Part shown: piece after piece, positions 35,971 to 45,600 of the stretch
How positions within the stretch are numbered: position 1 is the first letter of the stretch
Layout: every line of letters starts with the position of its first letter
Origin: Bacteroidales bacterium
GTDB taxonomy: Bacteria; Bacteroidota; Bacteroidia; Bacteroidales; UBA3824
Direction: 5' to 3'
NCBI GenBank assembly: GCA_017417315.1
Contig: JAFPZK010000050.1
Location: forward strand, 1 to 64,000
Length of the DNA stretch: 64,000 bases
Position numbers and translations under genes: made by a program
The notes under the pieces: model-generated
The model's input: only the letters and a program-made list of their open reading frames with translations
What the model was told of the DNA's origin: nothing
The model's database searches: none

Positions 35971-37032
35971 TTAAAACCTTGAAACAATACTTCCCGCTCT
36001 GTCGGCAGAAAGCGACATTCCGCCCCAAGAAGCAATATCTTCGTCCTCCGAAAAAACATCAAGAGAAGATATATCTTTCGTATAAACTTTTTTTGTCTTT
36101 TTGTCCGGCGCAAAATAATATGTTTTGAAAGTTTTTTCAAAAAGATTATCAAAAACAGTTTTGTCTTTAATCTTAAAATCAAACATTTTTGCTAATTCAG
36201 ACGGTTTTGCGCCCTTTTCTTTCAAGTGCTGAATTGTCCAAACAAAATCCAAAGGCGTGCTTGAATGTGTTGAAATTATGACTTTTGTGCCGGTTTGCAT
36301 AATTTTCAAAACAGTCATCATAAATTCAATGATTGCACGAGGATGAAGTCCGAGTTCAGGTTCTTCGATGACAATGAAATAAATCTTCTTTCGGATTGTA
36401 GGAAAATAATCCAAAGCCATTAATAACGGGGTTATTTCCCTTTGCCCCGTACTCCACGCCATATAAGGAATAGTCTGTTTGTTTATTGTCATTTCCAAAC
36501 GAGGACTACCTGCACTGCGTTGCATACTAATATCAACATTTTTCAGAAAATCAAAATTTTTGATAGTATCTTTCAAAATGTGTTTAGAAAAAAGTTTTGT
36601 ATATTTTTGAAGATAATTACAAAACTTTATCAAAACGTATGGTGAATTAATAAAATCCTCAGGAGTCTTTATTCTTCCCTCAGATAAAGCCAAACTCCGT
36701 TGTGCCGGAATATAATATACAAAATCCCAACTCACATTTAAGGCTCTTAAATATTCAAATTTTTGATTATTAAGAAAAAAAGATGTATCCTTAGTTACAA
36801 TTTCGCGCATTTTATCGCCATAAAAAAAATCCCAAAAGGCCTCGAAATTATGTGTCGGATCAATATCTTCGTAATACAAACAAATATTGCTATAATCTTT
36901 TACCAATTTAAACGACTCCAAAAACAACGTCTTTCCCGTTGCCTGAGGTCCCGTTAATATTGTTAAATCTCCGAACTCTACATCAGCCTCTGCTATTGGA
37001 CCGAGATTAGTTACTTTAAATCTGTCTTTCAT
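35971..37032 (-). CDS. AAA (OLD/RecF-like) ATPase
   Basis: 353 aa from the ATG at 37032. Walker A is GPQATGKT (28-35). An ABC-type signature reads WSTGQREITP (193-202), Walker B FIVIEEPELGLHP (219-231), and a switch His follows in IISTHSSTP. This is the AAA_15/AAA_21 group found in OLD, PARIS and many abortive-infection systems. No TOPRIM nuclease domain is attached; the C-terminal 90 residues are Lys-rich and unrecognised. It lies between the HD gene (23 nt) and lpxD, where I would expect no gene. Confidence 0.85.
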   Translation of the reverse strand: MKDRFKVTNLGPIAEADVEFGDLTILTGPQATGKTLFLESFKLVKDYSNICLYYEDIDPTHNFEAFWDFFYGDKMREIVTKDTSFFLNNQKFEYLRALNVSWDFVYYIPAQRSLALSEGRIKTPEDFINSPYVLIKFCNYLQKYTKLFSKHILKDTIKNFDFLKNVDISMQRSAGSPRLEMTINKQTIPYMAWSTGQREITPLLMALDYFPTIRKKIYFIVIEEPELGLHPRAIIEFMMTVLKIMQTGTKVIISTHSSTPLDFVWTIQHLKEKGAKPSELAKMFDFKIKDKTVFDNLFEKTFKTYYFAPDKKTKKVYTKDISSLDVFSEDEDIASWGGMSLSADRAGSIVSRF

Positions 37033-37055
37033 AATCCGTAAAAAAAATAAAAACT

Positions 37056-38291
37056 TTACGCCGCGTAACACACAAAATTTTTCTTAACCGTTTTGCTTAA
37101 TGCCGAAACGTTTGAAATGTCCGAAGCCGAGGCAATATCCTTTACCAAACCGTCTTTCATAACGATTTTTATAGTCTCGTCTTTGCCCCTTGAATACGCT
37201 TTATTATAAAGGGTACCTTTTATAACAAAATAATCCAAAAACTCTTCGCTACAAAGTTTTTTCTTTAAAACTCCGCGTTTTATTTCCGAATTTTTTTCCT
37301 CAGGAATGTCGCCGGAAAAAATCATTATTTTAAACAAATTTCTGTTAATCAGCCGTTTTGAAAGCGTACTCAACACAAAATCCTCTGAATATTGCCAACA
37401 TTTTATCGCCGAAATAATATCCGAATCGTCCAAATCGGCAAAATATTCAAGCGGCGTTTTGCACTGAAATTCGGTATGAAGTTCGTTTTGAGAAATATTA
37501 TTCGTCAAAAAGAATTTCAGCGGCGGCGGTGCAAAAACGTCTTTGCCCGAATGTAAAAGTTCTTTTGCACGTTTGATAATCAGTTTTAAGATTTCTTCGG
37601 CAACGACAACCGTTTTATGAAGATAAACCTGCCAATACATCAAACGCCGTGCAATCAAAAATTTTTCAACGGAATAAATGCCTTTGGCTTCCACAACAGG
37701 CTCACTGTCAACAAAATTCAACATTTTGATAATTCTTTCGCTGCCGACAACACCCTCGCTGACACCCGTAAAAAAACTGTCGCGGTTTAGGTAGTCAAGT
37801 CTGTCCATGTCAAGTTGACTCGAAACGAGTTTATGAAGAATTTTTTTCGGATAAGTGTTCGTAAAAACCCCGATTCCGCCGGAGAGTTTGCCGGAGAAAT
37901 CCTCATCAATTATCTTCATAAACTCGGTCGAAATGTCTTCATGAGAAATATTGTCAAAAAAACTGTTTTCCAAAGTGTGGGAAAACGGTCCGTGTCCCAA
38001 GTCATGCAACAAAATAGCCAACAAAGCAGCCTCTTTGTCATCACCGCTAAGCGGACAACCTTTGTCTGAAATTACTTTCAGGGCGTTTTGCATAAGGTAA
38101 GTTGCGCCTAAGGCGTGCTGAAACCTCGTGTGCATTGCACCCGGATAGACTAAGTAACTGAGTCCTAACTGTTTAATCCGTCTTTGACGTTGAAACAAAG
38201 GATGCTCTATAACATCAAAAACAAGTTCGTTTTCGATGTTAATAAGCCCGTAAACGGGATCGTTGATGACTTTTAATTTGTTGGTTGACAT
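37056..38291 (-). CDS. HD-domain phosphohydrolase (dGTPase-like)
   Basis: 411 aa. The metal site of the HD superfamily is present: HTRFQHALG near 55-63, LLHDLGHGPFSH near 95-106, and DMDRLDYLNRD near 175-185. The family includes dNTP triphosphohydrolases; the substrate here is not known. As I recall, in many Bacteroidales this gene lies directly upstream of lpxD; here two accessory genes separate them. It ends 23 nt before the ATPase start. Confidence 0.9.
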   Translation of the reverse strand: MSTNKLKVINDPVYGLINIENELVFDVIEHPLFQRQRRIKQLGLSYLVYPGAMHTRFQHALGATYLMQNALKVISDKGCPLSGDDKEAALLAILLHDLGHGPFSHTLENSFFDNISHEDISTEFMKIIDEDFSGKLSGGIGVFTNTYPKKILHKLVSSQLDMDRLDYLNRDSFFTGVSEGVVGSERIIKMLNFVDSEPVVEAKGIYSVEKFLIARRLMYWQVYLHKTVVVAEEILKLIIKRAKELLHSGKDVFAPPPLKFFLTNNISQNELHTEFQCKTPLEYFADLDDSDIISAIKCWQYSEDFVLSTLSKRLINRNLFKIMIFSGDIPEEKNSEIKRGVLKKKLCSEEFLDYFVIKGTLYNKAYSRGKDETIKIVMKDGLVKDIASASDISNVSALSKTVKKNFVCYAA

Positions 38292-38305
38292 GGGATTAAA
38301 GTTTT

Positions 38306-39862
38306 TTATTTCAACAAATTCCCCAAAATACTTCTGACAAAACCGCCTAAAATTCCGCCTGACGAAGATTTTTTTGACGATTTTTTTGAACTGCTGCCAA
38401 AAATGCTTTTGGTGATTTCGCGGGTTGCAGTCCTTGCCACAGTGTTAGCAACGTTGCCGATAATTTTGCCCGTTGTAGACTGTTTGGTTGACGAAGTCTT
38501 TTTCGCTTTGTCTTCTTTTGCCTTTTCTTTGGCTTTTTCAGCCTCTTGTTTGGCTTTTTCTTCTTCGGCTTTTTGCTGCTCGGCGTGTGCTAACAACACC
38601 TCAAACGCACTCTCTCTGTCAACAGCCTTGTCGTATTTGCCGTAAATGCGGGACTTTTTGATAATGTTCGCTCTTTGAGAGTCTGTTACCGCGCCGATTT
38701 GACTTAAAGGGAAAAGTATTTTGCAACGTTCAACAACCGAGGGTGCGCCTTTTTCGTCAAGGAATGAAACTAATGCTTCGCCGGTTTCAAGACTTTGAAT
38801 AGCCTCTTCGGTGCTGAAAGCAGGATTCGGACGGAAACTTTCCGCTGCGGCTTTTACCGCTTTTTTGTCTTTCGGAGTGTAAGCCCTTAAAGCGTGCTGA
38901 ACTCTGTTGCCGAGTTGTCCCAAAATAGCGTCGGGAATGTCAGACGGACTTTGAGAAATAAAATAAATGCCCACACCTTTACTTCTGATTAAGCGGATAA
39001 CCTGCTCGATTTTGTCAACCATCGCCTTTGAAGTGCCGTCAAAAAGCATGTGCGCCTCGTCAAAAAAGAACACAAGTTTCGGCAAATCCATATCACCGAC
39101 TTCCGGCAAAGTAGCGTAAAGTTCGCTCATCAGCCAAAGCATAAAAGTTGAATAAAGTTTGGGCTGCAACATCAATTTGTCAGCGGCAAGAACGTTCATA
39201 ACGCCTTTTCCGCCTTCGGTTGAAAGCAAATCCTGAATGTCAAAAGCCGGTTCTCCGAAGAATTTTTCACCGCCCTGATTTTCCAAAGCCAAAAGCGACC
39301 TCTGAATTGCACCGATACTTTGCGGCGTAATGTTCCCGTATTGAGTGGTAAAACTTGAAGCGTTTTTCGCAACAAAATCCAACATCGAACGTAAATCTTT
39401 CATGTCAAGAAGCAGGAGTTCGTTGTCGTCAGCGATTCTGAAAACGATATGAAGAATGCCCGTTTGCGTTTCGTTCAGTTCCAAAAGTCTTGCTAACATA
39501 TCGGGACCCATTTGCGAAATCGTACATCTCATCGGGTGTCCCTGCTCGCCGAAAACATCGAAAAACCTCACGGGACAAGACTGAAATTCAGGGTTTTCTA
39601 TTTGGAATTGTTCCAAACGTTTTTCTATAAAGCCTGACATCTTTCCCGGCTGACAGATACCGCTCAAATCGCCTTTCATATCCGCCATAAAACACGGCAC
39701 GCCCGCCTGACAAAAAGTTTCCGCCAAAACTTGAAGCGTTACGGTTTTTCCCGTTCCCGTCGCACCGGCGATAAGTCCGTGGCGGTTTGCCATTTTTCCG
39801 ATTATTGACACATCACCTTTTTCGCAATGCGCTATATAAAGTCCTCTGTCTTTTATGTACAT
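38306..39862 (-). CDS. HerA-like ATPase, DUF853 (YjgR) family
   Basis: 518 aa. Walker A GATGTGKT near 33-40 and Walker B VFFFDEAHMLF near 265-275. ADMKGDLSGI and GIYFISQSPSDIP are typical of this family of hexameric ATPases. Residues 415-470 are a Lys/Glu/Ala coiled coil and the tail is Ser/Lys-rich (SSKKSSKKSSSGG). Cellular role is poorly known; DNA translocation is inferred from HerA. It precedes the HD gene by 14 nt on the same strand. Confidence 0.93.
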   Translation of the reverse strand: MYIKDRGLYIAHCEKGDVSIIGKMANRHGLIAGATGTGKTVTLQVLAETFCQAGVPCFMADMKGDLSGICQPGKMSGFIEKRLEQFQIENPEFQSCPVRFFDVFGEQGHPMRCTISQMGPDMLARLLELNETQTGILHIVFRIADDNELLLLDMKDLRSMLDFVAKNASSFTTQYGNITPQSIGAIQRSLLALENQGGEKFFGEPAFDIQDLLSTEGGKGVMNVLAADKLMLQPKLYSTFMLWLMSELYATLPEVGDMDLPKLVFFFDEAHMLFDGTSKAMVDKIEQVIRLIRSKGVGIYFISQSPSDIPDAILGQLGNRVQHALRAYTPKDKKAVKAAAESFRPNPAFSTEEAIQSLETGEALVSFLDEKGAPSVVERCKILFPLSQIGAVTDSQRANIIKKSRIYGKYDKAVDRESAFEVLLAHAEQQKAEEEKAKQEAEKAKEKAKEDKAKKTSSTKQSTTGKIIGNVANTVARTATREITKSIFGSSSKKSSKKSSSGGILGGFVRSILGNLLK

Positions 39863-39962
39863 ATTTTTTTAGGTTTAAAAATTTGCGCCAAGTTATATTT
39901 TTTTGAGGAGATAACAAATTTTTTTCTGTTTTTTTTATAAGACCAATTTTATTTAATCTTTT

Positions 39963-39993
39963 TTGGCATTTTAAGAAAAAAGTATTACATTTG
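39963..39993 (+). promoter_or_regulatory. Promoter of the FISUMP/PKD pair
   Basis: TTG at 39963-39965 and TACATTTG at 39986-39993, 20 nt apart, followed by CAGC. The ATG is at 40019. Confidence 0.75.
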
Positions 39994-40018
39994 CAGCAAA
40001 ATTAGAAGTTTTATAATT

Positions 40019-40993
40019 ATGAGATTCAATTTCCTTAAAACAACCGTTGTAACCATGGGGGTTGCAGCGATTGCGCTTTTCTCTTCGTGCGAAAACGAAG
40101 ATATGCAAATTTCAAAAGACAGTCAGGATAATCAAATTTTGGAAAGTGAAATTTCTTTACCTGATTCATTATCAAAAAAATGGATAATTCCGATGCATAA
40201 GAACGGATTGTCCAAAGGTTATAAGGGCGATTTCCGATGGAAAGGTGATTTTTCCGAAAGGTATTCGGGGGATGATTCTGTTCTAAATTCCATTCGATAT
40301 GTAACATACAAAAATAAAGTGTACGAATTAATGAAGGTGTATCGAAGAAATTCTGATAAATATTTTTATGTAATGACAACTAATCTTGATTATCCAGTTT
40401 CAAAAGGTTGTTGGGCGTATGATGATAATGAAAAAAATGTAAAATTTTATGGACGGTTGTATACCTGGCAAGCAGCAAAAGAATTAGCATCGAAAATCAC
40501 ATTGGATTTGCCGATTTATAAAAAAAATGGAGATGTATATAGTTCTCATTATCAAACACAAGGAAGATTATTAACATCGGAAGATGTGTGTGATATTATT
40601 GAACGGGAAAGTATTGGAAATAATACTGATAACGGCTTTTATTTAGATGATATTGATCCGACCACTGATTGTTTTTATTATGATATTTTTATTGGAGGAT
40701 TTGATTATATTACACCAGAACAACCATGTCGAGTATTAGCAGGAGGAAGGGCAAGTCATTCTGGGGTTAAACGTTATGATTTTCTTGGAGATTTTGGAGA
40801 ATTTTGGCTTGAAAATACTGTGGAGGGTGCAGCAGCGAGAGAACATTTTACCCTTTGTATTCAAAAATATTATAGACGTTCAGCCAATGATGTAAAATAT
40901 TATAATCATGTAGCGTATATCAATAGAATGCTTACTAATGAAAATGGTGTTTCTGTTAGATTAGTATTTGAACCTATTTATAGAAAGAGATAA
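40019..40993 (+). CDS. FISUMP-like lipoprotein
   Basis: 324 aa with a lipoprotein signal ending at Cys24 (FSSC). The body resembles the Fibrobacter-type major paralogous domain: an early KNKVYELMKVYRRNS strand pair, then GRLYTWQAAKELAS, and a late GFDYITPEQPCRVLAGGRAS...SVRLV. These domains occur in extracellular lipoproteins of Bacteroidota and Fibrobacteres; function unknown. Coding sequence is clearly more AT-rich than the flanking housekeeping genes. The stop overlaps the next ATG (TAATG). Confidence 0.75.
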   Translation: MRFNFLKTTVVTMGVAAIALFSSCENEDMQISKDSQDNQILESEISLPDSLSKKWIIPMHKNGLSKGYKGDFRWKGDFSERYSGDDSVLNSIRYVTYKNKVYELMKVYRRNSDKYFYVMTTNLDYPVSKGCWAYDDNEKNVKFYGRLYTWQAAKELASKITLDLPIYKKNGDVYSSHYQTQGRLLTSEDVCDIIERESIGNNTDNGFYLDDIDPTTDCFYYDIFIGGFDYITPEQPCRVLAGGRASHSGVKRYDFLGDFGEFWLENTVEGAAAREHFTLCIQKYYRRSANDVKYYNHVAYINRMLTNENGVSVRLVFEPIYRKR

Positions 40994-42318
40994 TGTTTTT
41001 TGTTCAATATCTAAGGTATATCACTGCATTTGCAGTGATATACTTTTTTTTTGTCAATATAGTACTATCGCAAAATGAGTATAATCAGTTGGTTTTACAA
41101 GATGGATATTTTTGGAATTTTAATAATATTCCTATGACCCTTACAAAAGGATTTCCACAGATTCTCTCTAATTTTTTATCGTCAGTTTGCGACAATAATG
41201 GAAATTTGATGTTTTATAGTTGTTCTCAGGACAACTTGTTTTTGGTTTACGATAAGAACAATGAAGTTATATTCCAAAAAGAGAAGAATACAAGTGAGTG
41301 GAATATAATGTATGCCTTGAAAAGTCCGAATGAAGAAAATTTATATTATATTATCGCTTCAATCCACCATTACCATGGTAATAGTGACACATTGATATGC
41401 ATAAGAATTGCCGTAGATGATTTCGGAAAATATAATATAACTTCAAATACTTTTGAAACGCACGGAGTTTGGTCATTTTTGATACCTTATATTTATTCCG
41501 GAGAAATCTTTGTAATATGTCAAAATGCTCCTGACGGCATTAATATTTTCAAGATAGACAATAATAACTTTTTGTTAGTTAATTCTTATAGGAGTTCAGA
41601 TATGAGTTTTGATTATAATTTTTTTAATAAAATTAAATTTAACAATGATTGTTCAAAATTGATTTCTAATCAAATGATTTTGGATTATGATATAACAAAT
41701 CATAAAATCACCGGGCATAAAGTTTTGTCAGAAAAATTAAATTCATTTGAATTATCAGAAAACGGATATTATTTGTATTTTTCAACAGTAAACGGCAAAA
41801 GTCTTTTGCGCTGTAAAACTTCGGATGCAGATAATATTGATAAATTGAAAGAGTTTGATACAATAGCATCAGATGTGGTTTTTGGTGATATGATTTTGTG
41901 CAAAGACGAAAATATATATATGATGCAGTTTAGCAAAAATGATATTTCTGTATTAAAAAATTCAAATTCGGAAGATTGTGAATATTTTTATCAAGCAGTT
42001 GATTATAAAGCACTTAAAAATCGCGGGTATCTTAGGTTTCCTTTGGTTGTCCGTACTTATTTTTCATTTGAATTTAATGCTTCTTGTCAGGAAACTTCTT
42101 TTGAATATCACGGCTATCCTGCGGCGGCGTTTGAATGGGATTTCGGCGACGGAACACCGAAAGTTACTCAAAAAAATCCGATACACGCTTATAAGAAAAA
42201 CGGAAAATATTTAGTTACATTAAAAGTTTCATTAACGGATAATTCAATCCGCACAATAAAAAAAGAAATTGAAATAAAAAATGTATTGAACAACCTTATA
42301 ATTGAAAGAGTTGATTAG
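40993..42318 (+). CDS. Exported PKD-domain protein
   Basis: 441 aa. A signal or membrane segment at 8-26 ends near VLSQ. The middle (about 40-340) looks like a beta-propeller of repeated strands (SPNEENLYYIIAS, SENGYYLYFST). The C-terminus is a PKD domain (about 355-430) with FEWDFGDGTPKVTQKNPIHAY and GKYLVTLKV. Related proteins in Bacteroidota carry gliding or secretion sorting domains; none follows here. Translationally coupled to the FISUMP gene and equally AT-rich. Confidence 0.8.
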   Translation: MFFVQYLRYITAFAVIYFFFVNIVLSQNEYNQLVLQDGYFWNFNNIPMTLTKGFPQILSNFLSSVCDNNGNLMFYSCSQDNLFLVYDKNNEVIFQKEKNTSEWNIMYALKSPNEENLYYIIASIHHYHGNSDTLICIRIAVDDFGKYNITSNTFETHGVWSFLIPYIYSGEIFVICQNAPDGINIFKIDNNNFLLVNSYRSSDMSFDYNFFNKIKFNNDCSKLISNQMILDYDITNHKITGHKVLSEKLNSFELSENGYYLYFSTVNGKSLLRCKTSDADNIDKLKEFDTIASDVVFGDMILCKDENIYMMQFSKNDISVLKNSNSEDCEYFYQAVDYKALKNRGYLRFPLVVRTYFSFEFNASCQETSFEYHGYPAAAFEWDFGDGTPKVTQKNPIHAYKKNGKYLVTLKVSLTDNSIRTIKKEIEIKNVLNNLIIERVD

Positions 42319-42373
42319 AGGGATTGGCAAAAAAATGGAGTTTTAGGCGTCTCCGCCTACTTTGCAAGCATTT

Positions 42374-42391
42374 GCAGGCAGGGATGCCTGC
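42374..42391. repeat. Short GC-rich hairpin
   Basis: GCAGGCA and TGCCTGC pair perfectly around GGGA. It lies after the PKD gene without a T run, in a 300-nt gene-free gap that also holds the larger nested repeat. Confidence 0.7.
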
Positions 42392-42477
42392 GTTCCAATT
42401 ATCCTGCTTTTTTGCTTTTTTTATCAATGGTTTATGTTTCGGTTTTTATTTTGCAGGGGTTTATGTTTCTACGAAAC

Positions 42478-42574
42478 AACACCGCCTGCCTAATATATAT
42501 CGCCCCGCTGGGGCTGCAAAATGATTATCACTTTGTAGCCCCAGCGGGGCGGCAGACGTTAGGCAGGCGGTGTT
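42478..42574. repeat. 97-bp nested inverted repeat
   Basis: Outer arms AACACCGCCTGCCTAA (42478-42493) and its perfect complement (42559-42574); inner arms CGCCCCGCTGGGGCT (42501-42515) and its complement (42537-42551). GC-rich arms in an AT-rich gap. It looks like a dispersed intergenic repeat (REP- or MITE-like); a second GTCGC...GCGAC hairpin follows directly. Small reading frames across it are artefacts. Confidence 0.9.
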
Positions 42575-42616
42575 TTGTCGCTCGGCGACAAATAAAATGA
42601 TTTGCAACAAATCCGA

Positions 42617-42643
42617 TAAAAAACGGGGTTTATTTGTCCCCGT
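42617..42643 (-). terminator. Terminator of the CHAT gene
   Basis: On the minus strand ACGGGG pairs with CCCCGT around a 9-nt loop, followed by six T. The stem starts in the last codons of the CHAT gene. Confidence 0.85.
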
Positions 42644-45600
42644 CAAGCATAATAAATGCTGCCCAATGTTTGTGCGTTACGTCCTTTACGCCGCGCAGGT
42701 TTTTCTGAGAGGCGATAAAAGCGTCGTGCTTTGACATTCCGCCAGCAAGGTTTTTGTAAAAGCCGGTCATAAGTAGTTGCGTTGCATAGTCGTTAACAGG
42801 CCAAAGCGACATAATAATCGTGTTAACGCCCGTCTTCTTAAAGCCCCTTTGAAGTCCGAAAACGCCTTCCGAAGATACTTGTCCCAACCCCGTTTCACAT
42901 GCCGAAAGCACCACTAAATCGGTCTTACGCATATCCATAAACGAAATCTCCTGAGCCGTCAAAATTCCGTCATCAATGCCCTCAGGCGTATCGGTATTGT
43001 TACAACCCGCCATCAAAAGTCCTGAATACAAAAGGCTGTTGTCGTTTAAGTCAGAGTTTTCGAGATAAAAACCGTGCGTTGCAATGTGGAGAATAGTAAA
43101 ACCTCTGCCAGAAAGACTTTTGAAACATTCTTCCGTAGCCTCGGTGCCGGTATGAATCTCATTTTTTACGTGCGAAGAATCCATAAAGGCCTTAATATTG
43201 TTGACCTCTTTTAAAGTGCCTTTCAGATATATCGCGTTGACACCACCCGCAAACAATTCAGCACCTGCGGATTTTTTTACCGCTCTGTCAGCCGAAGCGT
43301 ATTTCTGACTTTCTTCTTCCATTTTTTCGAGGTCGGCATCGTAGGCAACACCACCGAAAAGTACCGCTGAAATCTCGTTAGTTTCACCGCGTTTCAAAAC
43401 AAGATTTCGCGTTGACGATATGCGGAAAAACTTATATTTGTCTGAAATAATATGCTTTTTGTCCGTCGGAGCGTATTCAATTGCCAAAGTATGAAGCCGT
43501 CCCGCCGGTGAAAAATAAATTTTGCCGTCCTCAGAAAAATATTTCTCCAAAGGTTTCCAAATATCATTGTACATATCCGTCGTCGTGTACGGATTTTCAT
43601 AATCGGTGTAATTCAAGATTACGAGTTCGGGCGATGAAAACGCTTTTTTCATAACCAATGCACCGAAAGTTTTGCCAGTATAGAAAAACTCTATTGCTAC
43701 GTCGTTTTCGCCCAAAGCCTCACGCACTTGGTCAACGTCAACTTTGATATAATTGATAATGTCGCCGTATTGTGAAGAAAGGTTTACGATGTCTGTTTCG
43801 TACTGACGCGCTAAATCCGTCAGGCTGTCTCTTTTTGCAACCTCCTGATTAGAAAGCGATGAAATTTTTCTGTGCAAATCTTTCAACGTGTTGAATTTTG
43901 CGATAAGATTTTTGTCGCCGGAGTTCAAAATAAGGTTTGTTAACTGCAATTCTGAGGCAAGGAGCAAACCTTTTGAAATCAAAAGCGAATTATACGCTCC
44001 CGACAACGCTTCGCCGTTTTGAACCGTTAACGCCACGGCTAAAAGATTGTCGAAAACCACACTGAAAAACTTCCAATAATTTTCTCTTTCAGCAGCGGTC
44101 ATAAACGAAAACTTGTTTTTAAGTTCGCCTTCGTAAATGGTGTACGCCTCGTAAAAATACGTAAAGGCCTTGTCATAATCGCGTTTTGCGAAATAAACTT
44201 CCGCCAAATAGTTCGTGATGTTTGCGATGAAAAGTTTGTCAGTAGAAAAATCTCTTGCCGAGGTATAAGCCTTTAAATAATATTCTTCGGCTTTTGCGGC
44301 TGAATCAAGATTTTTATACGCGCGACCGGTTGTGGTCAGGGCTTTTAAATATTTCACCGACGAGGTGCCGACCGTTTTTTCCAACATAGGAACCGCTTTT
44401 AAACTATAATTCAACGCCTCACCGTAAGTGCCGAGTTCAAGACAGATTTCAGCCAAAGTGTTCAAAACGTTAGCCTGAGTATAAGAGTTTTTGTTTGAGG
44501 CATTTGAAGAACAAAGTTTGTATGATTTTATTGCGTAAGATTTTGCCTTTTCCAAGTTTCGGGTCAGCAAATACGTTCTTGAAATATCCGTCAAAGTGTT
44601 GATGTAATCAGGGTGTTTTTCGCCGTAAACTTTGCCGTAAATTTCCAACGCCTTGTCAAAATAGTCTAACGCCTTGTCGAAGTTTGCAGCGTTACTGTAT
44701 TTGATTGCAAGGTTTTTAATCTGTTTTGCGTACTGTTTTTGGTCGGTATGAGTACCGCTTTCCAAAAATCCGACAAGTTTGTTGTTGTATTCGAGAGTTT
44801 TTTTGGGGTCGTTGAGGTTTGTGTACGCACTGCTGAGAGCGGCAATCGTCAAATAATAATAGCCTTCGTCTTTGTCTTTTGACGGTTCAAGGATTTTTTC
44901 GGCTTCGAGACCGTAGGTTACGGCGTTGCCCCAGTCAAAAATTTCGCAGTAGGCTGACGATAAGAAAGCCGCCGCTTTTGCATATTCCAAAGAGTTGCGT
45001 CCTTGTTTTCTTTCAGCAATTGACTCGTAAATTTTTCCGTAAGCAATACTATTATAATAATCCTCGGTTACGAAATATATTTGCGAAAGGTCATAAACAG
45101 CCCTCGCATAATCAGGAGAGTCTTCACCGTAAATCTCCCTGAAACCTTCCTCGGCAGCAATCAAAAATTCTTCCGCCTTTTGATAATTGCCTTCGTTGAG
45201 ATAGCCGACACCGCAATTCATAACGGTTTTAAGATATTCAGGCGAGCGTTCACCGTGTTTTTCTTTGGCAATTTCCAAATAATCCAAGGTGTATTTCAAG
45301 GTGTTTTGAGGGTCGTCAAGTCTGAAATATGCCGTCGCCAAATTTTCAACACAATCAGCATAACCCTCTGCGTCATAATTAGATGTGTTGGAATATATAT
45401 CTTTGGCTTTTTCGAGATACAAAACCGCACCTTCGTAATCCTCAGTGTTGAAATACAAATAACCGATGTTTTTACAAATATCGGCATAAAGTTTTTCTTT
45501 ACCGCTGAATTTTTCAATCAGCGGCAGCGATTCTGTGAAATAATGTGCCGCATTTTTTAAATCCTGACCAGCGGCATAAGACTGAGCAGCGTTAAGAAGG

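Noticed and set aside
42324..42646. Three 61-66 codon frames around the nested repeat
   Set aside because: They are translations of the GC-rich inverted repeat, overlap on both strands and match no protein.
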